From NCBI GenBank assembly GCA_047605685.1, contig JASGFF010000020.1, forward strand, positions 1-39,058: 39,058 nt of DNA, read 5' to 3'. This stretch comes from JAUASV01 sp047605685 (lineage in GTDB: Bacteria > Actinomycetota > Actinomycetes > Actinomycetales > Microbacteriaceae). Under the pieces are notes generated by a model. That model worked only from the letters and a program-made list of their open reading frames with translations. It searched no databases and was not told the origin of the DNA. The translations under genes and the position numbers were made by a program. Positions 1 through 7,510 of the stretch are shown in pieces (position 1 is the first letter of the stretch; the number at the start of each line of letters is the position of its first letter).

Positions 1-2
1 GC

Positions 3-1562
3 CCGCTGCCGCAGACCCGTTTCGTGCTGCGCAAGGCGCTTGAGGCGAAGCTGCCGGTGGTGCTGCTCGTCAACAAGACCGACCGGCCGGACGCCCGCAT
101 CGACGAGGTGGTCGGCGAGAGCCAGGACCTGCTGCTCGGCCTGGCAGCCGACCTCGCCGACGACGTGCCCGATCTCGACCTCGACCAGGTGCTCGACGTG
201 CCCGTCGTCTACGCCTCCGGGCGGGCGGGCGCGGCGTCGCTGACGAAGCCGGAGAACGGCACCCTGCCCGACAACGACGACCTCGAGCCGCTGTTCGGCG
301 CGATCCTGGCACACATCCCGGCGCCGGGCTACGACGACGAGCACCCGCTGCAGGCCTGGGTGACGAACCTCGACTCCAGCCCGTTCCTCGGCCGGATCGC
401 GCTGCTGCGCGTGTTCCAGGGCGAGATCCGCAAGGGCCAGACCGTCGCCTGGGTGCGCCACGACGGCTCGCACAGCAGCGTGCGCATCACCGAGCTGCTC
501 GTGACGAAGGCGCTCGACCGGGTGCCGGCCGAGAGCGCGCGCGCCGGGGACATCGTGGCGATCGCGGGCATCGAGGAGATCACGATCGGCGAGACGATCG
601 CCGATCCCGAGGACGTCCGGCCGCTGCCGGCCATCACGGTCGACGAGCCGGCGATCTCGATGACGATCGGCACCAACACGAGCCCGCTCGTCGGCAAGGT
701 GAAGGGCCATAAGCTCACCGCGCGCATGGTCAAGGACCGGCTCGACCGCGAGCTCATCGGCAACGTCTCGGTGCGGGTGCTCGACATCGGCCGGCCGGAT
801 GCCTGGGAGGTGCAGGGCCGCGGCGAGCTGGCCCTCGCCATCCTCGTGGAGAACATGCGTCGCGAGGGCTTCGAGCTCACCGTCGGCAAGCCCCAGGTGG
901 TCACCCGCCAGGTGGACGGCAAGACCCACGAGCCCTTCGAGCACCTCACCCTCGACGTGCCCGAGGAGCACCTCGGCGCCGTCACCCAGCTGCTCGCCGC
1001 GCGCAAGGGCCGCATGGAGAACATGGCCAACCACGGCACCGGCTGGGTGCGCATGGAGTTCATCGTGCCCAGCCGCGGCCTCATCGGCTTCCGCACCGAG
1101 TTCCTGACGATCACGCGCGGCACCGGCATCGCGAACGCGATCGCGCACGGCTACGAGCCCTGGGCCGGGGCGATCACCACCCGGGTGAGCGGCTCGATCG
1201 TCGCCGACCGGGCGGGCGTCGCGACCCCGTTCGCGATGATCGCGCTGCAGGAGCGGATGAGCTTCTTCGTGCGGCCCGGCGACGAGGTCTACGAGGGCAT
1301 GGTCGTCGGCGAGAACGCCCGGGCGGACGACATGGACGTCAACATCACCAAGGAGAAGCAGCTGACGAACATGCGCTCCTCCACGGCGGACACGTTCGAG
1401 AAGCTCGACGTGCCGCGCACCCTCACCCTCGAGGAGTGCCTCGAGTTCGCCCGCGAGGACGAGTGCGTCGAGGTCACCCCGGAGGCCGTGCGGATCCGCA
1501 AGGTCGAGCTGGACCAGACCCAGCGCGCCCGCGCCGCGGCCCGGCTCAAGAAGCAGGGCTGA
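3..1562 (+). CDS. typA: GTPase TypA/BipA, 5' end cut by window start
   Basis: Translation GTPase of the EF-G/LepA superfamily that binds the 70S ribosome and supports 50S assembly and stress growth. The open frame runs in from the window edge, so the first part of the G domain (P-loop, switch regions) is missing. The visible part starts just before the G4 motif NKTD and continues through the rest of the G domain, the beta-barrel domain II (near LQAWVTNLDSSPFLGRIALLRVF), domains III and V, and the TypA-specific C-terminal domain (GLIGFRTEFLT, then MNITKEKQLTNMR-like text reading DVNITKEKQLTNMRSS). About 519 codons are visible, fitting a family length of 610-640 residues. The stop is TGA at 1560-1562. 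The next gene, efeB, converges on it, so typA is not part of the iron operon. Identification is very secure. Confidence 0.97.
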   Translation, partial: PLPQTRFVLRKALEAKLPVVLLVNKTDRPDARIDEVVGESQDLLLGLAADLADDVPDLDLDQVLDVPVVYASGRAGAASLTKPENGTLPDNDDLEPLFGAILAHIPAPGYDDEHPLQAWVTNLDSSPFLGRIALLRVFQGEIRKGQTVAWVRHDGSHSSVRITELLVTKALDRVPAESARAGDIVAIAGIEEITIGETIADPEDVRPLPAITVDEPAISMTIGTNTSPLVGKVKGHKLTARMVKDRLDRELIGNVSVRVLDIGRPDAWEVQGRGELALAILVENMRREGFELTVGKPQVVTRQVDGKTHEPFEHLTLDVPEEHLGAVTQLLAARKGRMENMANHGTGWVRMEFIVPSRGLIGFRTEFLTITRGTGIANAIAHGYEPWAGAITTRVSGSIVADRAGVATPFAMIALQERMSFFVRPGDEVYEGMVVGENARADDMDVNITKEKQLTNMRSSTADTFEKLDVPRTLTLEECLEFAREDECVEVTPEAVRIRKVELDQTQRARAAARLKKQG

Positions 1563-1572
1563 GCGGGCGCTC

Positions 1573-1608
1573 GGCGGGAGCGGCTCAGGCTGTCGGGCCG
1601 GCTCAGGC
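1573..1608. repeat. 18-bp-period duplication over the efeB stop codon
   Basis: The 10-mer CGGCTCAGGC occurs at 1581-1590 and again at 1599-1608, exactly 18 bp apart, with weaker similarity over the rest of the unit. On the minus strand each copy contains a TGA; the one at 1603-1605 is the efeB stop. The copies are in the same frame, giving a doubled stop codon. Confidence 0.6.
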
Positions 1609-2976
1609 GAACAGACCGGCGCCGACGAAGGAGCCGGACGCTGCCCCCGGCGGGATCGCGAACACCGCCGAGCCGACGTGCTGGATGTACTCGTTGAGGC
1701 TGTCCCTGGCCAGGGACCGCTGCACGGTGATGAACTGCTCGGGCGAGCGCTGGAACGAGATGAAGAACAGCCCCGCCTCGAGCCGGCCGAGCGTGTCGTT
1801 GCCGTCGACGAAGTTGTAGCCGCGACGCAGCAGCGCGGCACCGCCGTTGTTGTCCGGGTGGGCGAGCCGCACGTGCGAGAGCGCCGGGATGGCCGGATCG
1901 CCCGCGGCATCCGTCGCCTCTAAATCCGGCGCCGTGAACTCGGTGCCGCCGGAGAGCGGCGCTCCCTCCCGCTTGTCGCGGCCGATCGTCTGCTCCTGAT
2001 CGAGCAGCTGCTGGCGGTCCCAGACCTCGATGCTCATCCGGATGCGGCGTGCGACGAGGTAGCTGCCGCCGGCCATCCAGCTGTCGTCGTCGATCCACAC
2101 CTGCTCGGCGATGTCGGCGGTGTCCTCGGCCTTGAGGTTGAGCGTGCCGTCCTTGAAGCCGAACAGGTTGCGCGGCGTCGTCTGGCTCCTCGACGTGGAC
2201 GAGGTGCGGCCGAAGCCGAGCTGCGACCAGCGGATGACGGCGCGGCCGAAGGCGATGCGGCTGAGGTTGCGCACGGCGTGCACCGCCACCTGCGGGTCGT
2301 CGGCGCAGGCCTGCACGCACAGGTCGCCGCCGGTCATCGCCGTCTCGAGCGCGTCGCCGGAGAAGCGCGGCAGCGGGGCGAGCTCGGCCGGGATGCGGTC
2401 GGCGATGCCGAAGCGGTCGGTGCCGTCGTCGTCGGTGAACAGTGTCGGGCCGAGGCCGAACGTGATGGTGAGGCCGGATGCGGCGAGCCCGACGGCCTCG
2501 CCGGTGTCGTCCGGCGGCGCGTAGTCGGCGCCCTCGGCGCCCTCGCCCACCTCGAGGCCCTGCGTCATCCGGGCCGCGGCCTCGCTCCAGTCGGTGAGCA
2601 GCGAGATCAGGTCGTCGCGGTCGGTGCCCGAGGCCATGTCGAAGGCGGCGAAGTGCAGCCGGTCCTGGGCCGGGGTGACGATGCCGGCCTGGTGCTCGCC
2701 GTAGAAGGGATACACGCTGCCGGCCGAGCCGCCGGCCGCGACCGCGGCGGCGATGCCCGCCCCGCCGGCGCCGCCGACGGCGAGGCCGGCGGCCCCGGCA
2801 CCGATCAGGCCGAACAGCCCGCGGCGGGAGACCGCCGTCGGGCCCGGCTCCGCGCCACCCGGTGTCGTCGCGGCCGGCGCCGCGCCGTGCTCCGCGCTCG
2901 GCGAGGCCGGAGCCCCCTCGGCCGTCCCCGGCTCGGGATCCGGCAGAGGGGGCTCCGGGCGGGGCTCGTCGCTCAT
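1603..2976 (-). CDS. efeB: Dyp-type heme peroxidase / deferrochelatase EfeB, Tat-exported
   Basis: Extracytoplasmic dye-decolourising-type heme peroxidase, third component of the EfeUOB iron uptake system. The family is thought to oxidise ferrous iron or remove iron from heme outside the membrane. The protein (457 residues from ATG 2976) opens with a Pro/Ala-rich leader of about 48 residues, then a Tat motif SRRGLFGLIG (Arg51-Arg52) and a Gly/Ala-rich hydrophobic stretch. The Dyp signature GFKDGT lies in the middle of the mature protein, followed by heme-pocket blocks such as YLVARRIRM and GYNFVDG. A GTG at 3003 in the same frame would add nine residues and is less likely. It lies 67 bp after efeO on the same strand. 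The long acidic/proline leader before the twin Arg is unusual but common in actinobacterial EfeB. Confidence 0.93.
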   Translation of the reverse strand: MSDEPRPEPPLPDPEPGTAEGAPASPSAEHGAAPAATTPGGAEPGPTAVSRRGLFGLIGAGAAGLAVGGAGGAGIAAAVAAGGSAGSVYPFYGEHQAGIVTPAQDRLHFAAFDMASGTDRDDLISLLTDWSEAAARMTQGLEVGEGAEGADYAPPDDTGEAVGLAASGLTITFGLGPTLFTDDDGTDRFGIADRIPAELAPLPRFSGDALETAMTGGDLCVQACADDPQVAVHAVRNLSRIAFGRAVIRWSQLGFGRTSSTSRSQTTPRNLFGFKDGTLNLKAEDTADIAEQVWIDDDSWMAGGSYLVARRIRMSIEVWDRQQLLDQEQTIGRDKREGAPLSGGTEFTAPDLEATDAAGDPAIPALSHVRLAHPDNNGGAALLRRGYNFVDGNDTLGRLEAGLFFISFQRSPEQFITVQRSLARDSLNEYIQHVGSAVFAIPPGAASGSFVGAGLFA

Positions 2977-3043
2977 CGCGCGCTCACGGCAGGCATCGAG
3001 CACTCATGCTAGAGCCGATCCCTGGGCCGCTCGGCGTCGGCGC

Positions 3044-4264
3044 TCAGCCGAGCACGGTCTCGGTGAGCTTCGAGAGCGGCTCCGAGAGCGCGTTGACCTG
3101 GTCGCTCAGCTCCTTCTTCTGCGCGTCGCTCAGCGTGTCGTAGCTCACGAAGCCGTCCTCGATGGAGCCGTACTGTGCGAGCAGCGCGTCGAGGGTGTCG
3201 AACTCGCTGTCGATCTGGTCCACGAGGCTCGCGCCCTCGTCGCCCGCGGCGGCGGCGATGTCGCGCACGTAGCCGTAGGCCACCTCGGCGCCCTGCACGT
3301 TCGCCTCGAAGTCGCTGAGGTCGGTGTGCGACCACCAGTCCTCCTCGCCGCTGATCTTGCTCGTGGCGACCTCGTCGAGCAGGCCGATCGCGCCGTTGGA
3401 GATGTCGGAGAGCGAGACCGTGAAGTCGCTCGCCGTCACGAGGGACTGCAGCTCCTCGACGTTCGCGATCAGCTGGTCGCCGAACTGCACGCGCTCGGCG
3501 TCCGTCGAGGGCTCCCAGTCCAACCAGGCGCTCGTGCCGTCGGAGTTCAGGGCGTCCTCGTCGGGCACCCAGAGGTCCTTCTCGATGCGGTGGAAGCCGG
3601 TCCAGTCCAGGCCCTCGGCGACGGCGTCGACCTCGCGGTAGTCGATCTCCGGGTCGAGGTCGCCGAAGGACTCGGCGGTCGGCTCGATGCGCTCGTAGAA
3701 CACGCGCGTCGAGGCGAACAGCGAGCGCGCGGTGTCGTCGTCGCCGGACTCGTAGGCGGCCACGAGCTCCTGCACGGCCGGCAGCAGCTGGCCGATCTGG
3801 TCCTTGATGTAGCCGACGTAGTTGGTGGCGGCCGCATCGGCCAGCTCCTGGGTGTCGGCGTCCACGGCCTGCGCCTCGCCGGTGATGGTGAACTCCGCGA
3901 GCCCGACCGGGTCGCCCACCTGCTGGAACTTGCAGGCCGTGTAATAGCTGCCGGCGTTCAGGGCGACCGTGTAGTCGACGCTCTGGTTCGGCGCGATGTT
4001 CTCCTTCTCGCCGACGATGCGCAGCTGGTCATCGGCGAGGATCTCGAACTCGTTGACGTCGGTGCCCGAGTTCGTGATCGAGAACGTCAGGGTGCCGGCG
4101 GTCGCGGTCGCGGCCGAGACCTGGCAGCTGTCGTCGTCGATCGCGACCGTGAGCGCGGCGGCGCTGCCGGAGGCGGACGCCTCGGGGTTGTTCGCCACGC
4201 AGCCGCTGAGCGTGAGCGTGGTGGCCGCGGCGGCGACGCCGGCGAGCAGGACGGTTCTGGACAT
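3044..4264 (-). CDS. efeO: Iron uptake lipoprotein EfeO (cupredoxin + M75/imelysin)
   Basis: Cell-surface iron-binding component of the Efe system, which passes iron to the permease EfeU. The 406-residue protein starts at ATG 4264 behind a good ribosome site (GAAGGAA). A signal peptide ends in the lipobox LSGC (Cys22), so the mature protein should be lipid-anchored. Residues about 35-130 form the cupredoxin-like domain, with Cys47 and Cys111. Residues about 140-400 form the imelysin/M75 domain, with the family metal motif HxxE at 225-228 (HRIE). It sits 60 bp downstream of efeU and upstream of efeB. This gives the full efeU-efeO-efeB operon order and argues that the system is intact. Confidence 0.95.
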   Translation of the reverse strand: MSRTVLLAGVAAAATTLTLSGCVANNPEASASGSAAALTVAIDDDSCQVSAATATAGTLTFSITNSGTDVNEFEILADDQLRIVGEKENIAPNQSVDYTVALNAGSYYTACKFQQVGDPVGLAEFTITGEAQAVDADTQELADAAATNYVGYIKDQIGQLLPAVQELVAAYESGDDDTARSLFASTRVFYERIEPTAESFGDLDPEIDYREVDAVAEGLDWTGFHRIEKDLWVPDEDALNSDGTSAWLDWEPSTDAERVQFGDQLIANVEELQSLVTASDFTVSLSDISNGAIGLLDEVATSKISGEEDWWSHTDLSDFEANVQGAEVAYGYVRDIAAAAGDEGASLVDQIDSEFDTLDALLAQYGSIEDGFVSYDTLSDAQKKELSDQVNALSEPLSKLTETVLG

Positions 4265-4324
4265 GGGGTTCCTTCGGTGCTGTGGGTTCGGTGCGGTGGC
4301 TCGGCGGTGGGGGAGGTGATGGGG

Positions 4325-5170
4325 TCAGACGGTCGTCGCCTCGACGGCGGCGGGCGCGACATCCGTCTTGCGTCCGCGGCTCGCCCGGGTGAACAGCACG
4401 GTCACCGCCACGAGGTAGACCGCCCAGGCGGCCAGCTGCAGCCAGGTGGGCTCGGCCGTGAAGCTGAAGATGCCGGCGAGCAGCGAGCCGTACCAGCTGG
4501 TCGGCGGCACCAGGCCGGCGATGTTGTAGGCGAAGTGCCCCCAGCCGGGCAGCACGGATGCCTCCTGCAGCTCGCCGAGCCCGTAGGCGAGCACGCCGGC
4601 GGCGACGAGCACGAGCAGGTAGCCGCTCCAGCGGAAGAACCGCGTCAGCGAGATGCGCACGACGCCGTGGAAGATCGCCCAGGCGAGCGCGCAGGCGATC
4701 AGGATGCCGAGGACCGCGGTGAGGAAGCCGAGCGCGGGGCTGCCGCCGGAGCTCGCGCTCGCCCAGACGAACAGCGCGGTCTCCAGTCCCTCGCGGCCGA
4801 CCGAGACCAGGCCGAGGAGCACGATCGCCCGGCCGGAGGAGGCGATCGCGGCGTCCGCCTCCGCCGCGAGCTCGCGGGAGAGCCGGCGGGAGTGCCGTGC
4901 CATCCAGAACACCATCCAGGTGACCATGCCGACGGCGACGATCGAGAGGCCGCCGCCGATGACCTCCTGCGCCTGGAACGACAGGCCGTAGGGGCCGAAC
5001 GTCAGCAGCGCGCCGAGGCCGAGCGAGAGCAGGATCGCCACGCCGATGCCCAGCCACAGCCGCGGCAGCACGTCGCGGCGGCCGATCTTGCGCACGTAGG
5101 CGATGAGGATGCCGACGACGAGGGCGGCTTCGAGGCCCTCGCGCAGGCCGATGAGGATCGTGGCGAGCAT
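4325..5170 (-). CDS. efeU: High-affinity iron permease EfeU (FTR1 family)
   Basis: Multispanning membrane permease of the OFeT/FTR1 family that carries iron across the cytoplasmic membrane. The start is ATG 5170, giving 281 residues beginning MLATILIGLREGLEAALVVG. Both iron-translocation motifs are present: REGLE at residues 10-14 and a second REGLE in the middle of the protein (VGREGLETALFVW). Hydrophobic segments are spread along the length, consistent with seven helices. The open frame continues far upstream but antisense to the mshB-like gene, so that part is not coding. It is the first gene of the efe operon. An iron-box operator lies 22 bp upstream of the start, so expression should be repressed by iron. 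Confidence 0.94.
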   Translation of the reverse strand: MLATILIGLREGLEAALVVGILIAYVRKIGRRDVLPRLWLGIGVAILLSLGLGALLTFGPYGLSFQAQEVIGGGLSIVAVGMVTWMVFWMARHSRRLSRELAAEADAAIASSGRAIVLLGLVSVGREGLETALFVWASASSGGSPALGFLTAVLGILIACALAWAIFHGVVRISLTRFFRWSGYLLVLVAAGVLAYGLGELQEASVLPGWGHFAYNIAGLVPPTSWYGSLLAGIFSFTAEPTWLQLAAWAVYLVAVTVLFTRASRGRKTDVAPAAVEATTV

Positions 5171-5191
5171 GCTGTTCCAGGACTGTTGGTG

Positions 5192-5210
5192 AAAGGTAAG
5201 GCTGGCCTTA
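5192..5210 (-). promoter_or_regulatory. DtxR/IdeR-type iron box in front of efeU
   Basis: The plus strand reads AAAGGTAAGGCTGGCCTTA. Its reverse complement fits the DtxR/IdeR consensus TWAGGTWAGSCTWACCTWA at 16 of 19 positions by eye. It overlaps a possible minus-strand -10 hexamer TACCTT, as expected for a repressor site, and lies 22 bp before the efeU start. It also lies just upstream of the mshB-like promoter on the other strand. Confidence 0.75.
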
Positions 5211-5237
5211 GCCGGTGCGACGCTACACCTCCCGACG

Positions 5238-5243
5238 TAGGCT
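5238..5243 (+). promoter_or_regulatory. -10 box TAGGCT of the mshB-like gene
   Basis: TAGGCT ends 8 bp before the GTG start at 5252, so transcription should begin at or within a base or two of the start codon. There is no Shine-Dalgarno sequence, consistent with a leaderless mRNA. Confidence 0.55.
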
Positions 5244-5251
5244 GTCCAGCC

Positions 5252-5974
5252 GTGGAGATCGCCCGCCTGCTGTTCGTGCACGCCCACCCCGACGACGAGA
5301 CGATCGCCACCGGCGGCTGGCTCGCGCTGCAGGCGGATGCCGGCGCCCGGCCCGTCGTGCTCAGCTGCACCCGCGGCGAGCGCGGCGAGATCGTCGACGC
5401 CGGCCTCGCCGCGCGGCTGCCGGACGCGGCCGCCCTCGCCGCCGAGCGCGAGCGAGAGCTCGGCCGCGCCCTCGCCGTGCTCGGCGTCGCCGAGCACCAC
5501 TGGCTCGGCGGCGCCCGGCGGCGCTACACCGACTCCGGCATGGTGTGGGGCGCCGACGGCCGCCCCGCCCCGGTGCCCGACCCCACCCCGGACGCCCTCA
5601 CCGCCGCCGACTTCGACGACGTCGTCGACGACATCGCCGCCGTCGCGCGGGAGGTCGGCGCGCAGGGGGTCGTCGGCTACGACGACGGCGGCGGCTACGG
5701 GCATCCGGACCACGTGCGCGCCGGCCGCGCCGCCTACGCGGCGGCCTCCGCGCTCGGGCTGCCGTTCCTCGCGATCGGCTCCGGCCGGCCCGGATCGCCC
5801 GAGGAGGGCGAGCCGCTCGACGTGAGCGCCGTGCTGCACCGCAAGCGCGCCGCCCTGGCCGAGTACCGCACCCAGCTGGTCGTCGAGGGCGACCGCTTCG
5901 CGGGTGCGAACGGCGTCTGGGAGCCGATCGCCGCCACCGAGCGCATCTGCGCCCCGCGCCGCCGTGGCGGCTAG
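5252..5974 (+). CDS. PIG-L family deacetylase, MshB-like
   Basis: Zinc-dependent N-deacetylase of the PIG-L/LmbE family. The neighbourhood (ferredoxin then DapC-type aminotransferase) is that of mycobacterial mshB, whose product deacetylates GlcNAc-inositol in mycothiol synthesis, so that role is inferred. The GTG start gives 240 residues. The zinc motif HPDDE lies near residues 12-16 in the context FVHAHPDDETIATGG, and the second metal/active-site segment is GYGHPDHVRAG. MshB and Mca are usually about 280-300 residues, so this is a short version, possibly with a trimmed loop region or C-terminus. The stop TAG at 5972-5974 also forms the first three bases of a TAGAAT hexamer that may be the fdxA -10 box. 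Other PIG-L deacetylase roles cannot be excluded. Confidence 0.8.
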   Translation: MEIARLLFVHAHPDDETIATGGWLALQADAGARPVVLSCTRGERGEIVDAGLAARLPDAAALAAERERELGRALAVLGVAEHHWLGGARRRYTDSGMVWGADGRPAPVPDPTPDALTAADFDDVVDDIAAVAREVGAQGVVGYDDGGGYGHPDHVRAGRAAYAAASALGLPFLAIGSGRPGSPEEGEPLDVSAVLHRKRAALAEYRTQLVVEGDRFAGANGVWEPIAATERICAPRRRGG

Positions 5975-5977
5975 AAT
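5972..5977 (+). promoter_or_regulatory. Possible -10 box TAGAAT of fdxA
   Basis: TAGAAT overlaps the stop codon of the upstream gene and lies 33 bp before the fdxA start. A GAAAGG ribosome site at 5993-5998 lies in the predicted leader, so fdxA would have a short leader, unlike the leaderless neighbours. Confidence 0.4.
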
Positions 5978-6010
5978 CGTCGGCAAGCACCCGAAAGGTT
6001 TCCTCCGCAC

Positions 6011-6331
6011 GTGACCTATGTGATCGCCGAGCCCTGCGTCGACGTCAAGGACCGCGCCTGCATCGACGAATGCCCGGTCGACTGCATCTACGAGGGCGAG
6101 CGCAGCCTCTACATCCAGCCCGACGAGTGCGTGGACTGCGGGGCCTGCGAGCCGGTCTGCCCGGTGGAGGCGATCTTCTACGAGGACGACCTGCCCGAGG
6201 AGTGGTCGGACTACCTGGTCGACAACGTCGCCTTCTTCAGCGAGCTGGGCTCGCCGGGCGGGGCGAGCAAGGTGGGCGCCCAGTCCTTCGACGGCCCGCT
6301 CGTGGCCGCCCTCGCCCCGCGCGGGCACTGA
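6011..6331 (+). CDS. fdxA: 7Fe ferredoxin (3Fe-4S / 4Fe-4S)
   Basis: Small soluble electron carrier. The GTG start follows GAAAGG with a suitable gap and gives 106 residues. The cysteines are C9, C17, C21 and C25, then C40, C43, C46 and C50. The CxxCxxCxxxCP block at 40-51 and the N-terminal Cx7Cx3CPxxC block are those of FdxA/FdxC-type ferredoxins with one 3Fe-4S and one 4Fe-4S cluster. The segment CIDECPVDCIYEG is highly conserved in actinobacteria. It is followed after 17 bp by dapC. This pairing is conserved, but a functional link to the aminotransferase is not established. The redox partner is unknown; cytochrome P450s or other oxygenases are typical for this family. Confidence 0.95.
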   Translation: MTYVIAEPCVDVKDRACIDECPVDCIYEGERSLYIQPDECVDCGACEPVCPVEAIFYEDDLPEEWSDYLVDNVAFFSELGSPGGASKVGAQSFDGPLVAALAPRGH

Positions 6332-6348
6332 ACCGGGAGGACTCGCGG

Positions 6349-7452
6349 ATGCCGCGCACCCCGCTCGCGCTGCCCGGCTACCCCTGGGACGCGCTCGGCC
6401 CGCACGCGGCCCGTGCCCGTGCGCACCCCGAGGGGATCGTCGACCTGTCGATCGGCTCGCCCGTCGACGAGACGCCCGCGCTCGTGCGCGGCGCCCTCGC
6501 CGCGGCGACGGACGCGCACGCCTACCCGCTCACCGCCGGCAGTCCGGCGCTGCGTGAGGCGATCGTCGCCTGGTTCGCCGACCGCCGGGGCGTGACGGGT
6601 CTCGGCGTGCAGAACGTCATCCCGACGATCGGCTCCAAGGAGCTCGTCGCGATGCTGCCGCTCATGCTCGGCGTGCGCGCGGGCGACACCGTCGTGCATC
6701 CTCTGCTCGCCTACCCGACCTATGCCATCGGCGCCGCGATCGCCGGGGCGGACGCGTTCGCCTCCGACGACCCGGCCGAGTGGCCGGACTCCACGGCGCT
6801 GGTCTGGGTGAACTCGCCGGCGAACCCCGACGGCACCGTGCGCGACGCCGGCTGGCTGCGGGCCGCGCTCGCCCGCGCCCGCGAGCTCGGCGCCGTCATC
6901 GCCGGCGACGAGTGCTACGCCGAGCTGGTCTGGAGCGGCGACGGCTCGCCGGCCTGCTCGATCCTCGACCCGCGGGTCGTCGGCGACGACCGCTCCGGCG
7001 TGCTCGCCGTCTACTCGCTCAGCAAGCAGTCCAACCTCGCCGGCTACCGCGCCGGCATCGTCGCCGGCTGCAGCGAGCTCGTCGGCGAGCTGCTCGAGGT
7101 GCGCAAGCACGCCGGGCTCATCCCGCCCGCCCCGGTGCAGCGGGCCATGATCGCCGCGCTCGGCGACCACGGGCACGTCGCGGCGCAGCGCGAGCGCTAC
7201 GCCGCTCGCCGGCGGGTGCTGCGCGCCGCGCTCGAGGGCGCCGGCTTCCGCATCGACGCGAGCGAGGGGGGCCTGTACCTCTGGGCCAGCCGCGACGAGG
7301 ACTGCTGGAGGACGGTGGCGGCGCTCGCCGAGCTGGGCATCCTTGTCGGCCCCGGCTCCTTCTACGGGGCGAGCGGCTCGCGGCACGTGCGCGTCGCGCT
7401 CACCGCCGCCGACGCGCAGGTCGCCGCGGCCGCCGAGCGGCTCGCACGCTGA
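6349..7452 (+). CDS. dapC: Succinyldiaminopimelate aminotransferase DapC
   Basis: PLP-dependent class I/II aminotransferase. In actinobacteria the family makes N-succinyl-L,L-diaminopimelate from N-succinyl-2-amino-6-ketopimelate in the lysine and peptidoglycan precursor pathway. ATG 6349 follows a strong GGGAGG site at 6335-6340 and gives 367 residues. Visible blocks are DLSIGSPVDETP at the substrate-binding N-terminus, LTAGSPALREAI, the conserved WVNSPANPDGTV, GDECYAELVW, and the PLP lysine in VYSLSKQSNLAGYRAGI. The position behind fdxA and the presence of dapD and dapE about 16 kb away support DapC over other aminotransferases. It is probably cotranscribed with fdxA. Confidence 0.92.
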   Translation: MPRTPLALPGYPWDALGPHAARARAHPEGIVDLSIGSPVDETPALVRGALAAATDAHAYPLTAGSPALREAIVAWFADRRGVTGLGVQNVIPTIGSKELVAMLPLMLGVRAGDTVVHPLLAYPTYAIGAAIAGADAFASDDPAEWPDSTALVWVNSPANPDGTVRDAGWLRAALARARELGAVIAGDECYAELVWSGDGSPACSILDPRVVGDDRSGVLAVYSLSKQSNLAGYRAGIVAGCSELVGELLEVRKHAGLIPPAPVQRAMIAALGDHGHVAAQRERYAARRRVLRAALEGAGFRIDASEGGLYLWASRDEDCWRTVAALAELGILVGPGSFYGASGSRHVRVALTAADAQVAAAAERLAR

Positions 7453-7498
7453 TGCCTTCCAGCGCCGGCCCGGGGCGTTCCGGGATGCCGGCGCCGAA

Positions 7499-7504
7499 TA
7501 AGCT
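7499..7504 (+). promoter_or_regulatory. -10 box TAAGCT of gltA
   Basis: TAAGCT is followed by 6 bp and then the GTG start at 7511. No Shine-Dalgarno sequence is present. This is the leaderless layout seen repeatedly in this window. Confidence 0.6.
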
Positions 7505-7510
7505 GGGACG

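Noticed and set aside
2753..5251. N-terminal extension of the mshB-like frame back through efeO and efeU
   Set aside because: The extension is antisense to three clear iron-uptake genes, has low-complexity Arg/Gly/Glu text, and the homologous part starts at GTG 5252 behind a TAGGCT box.
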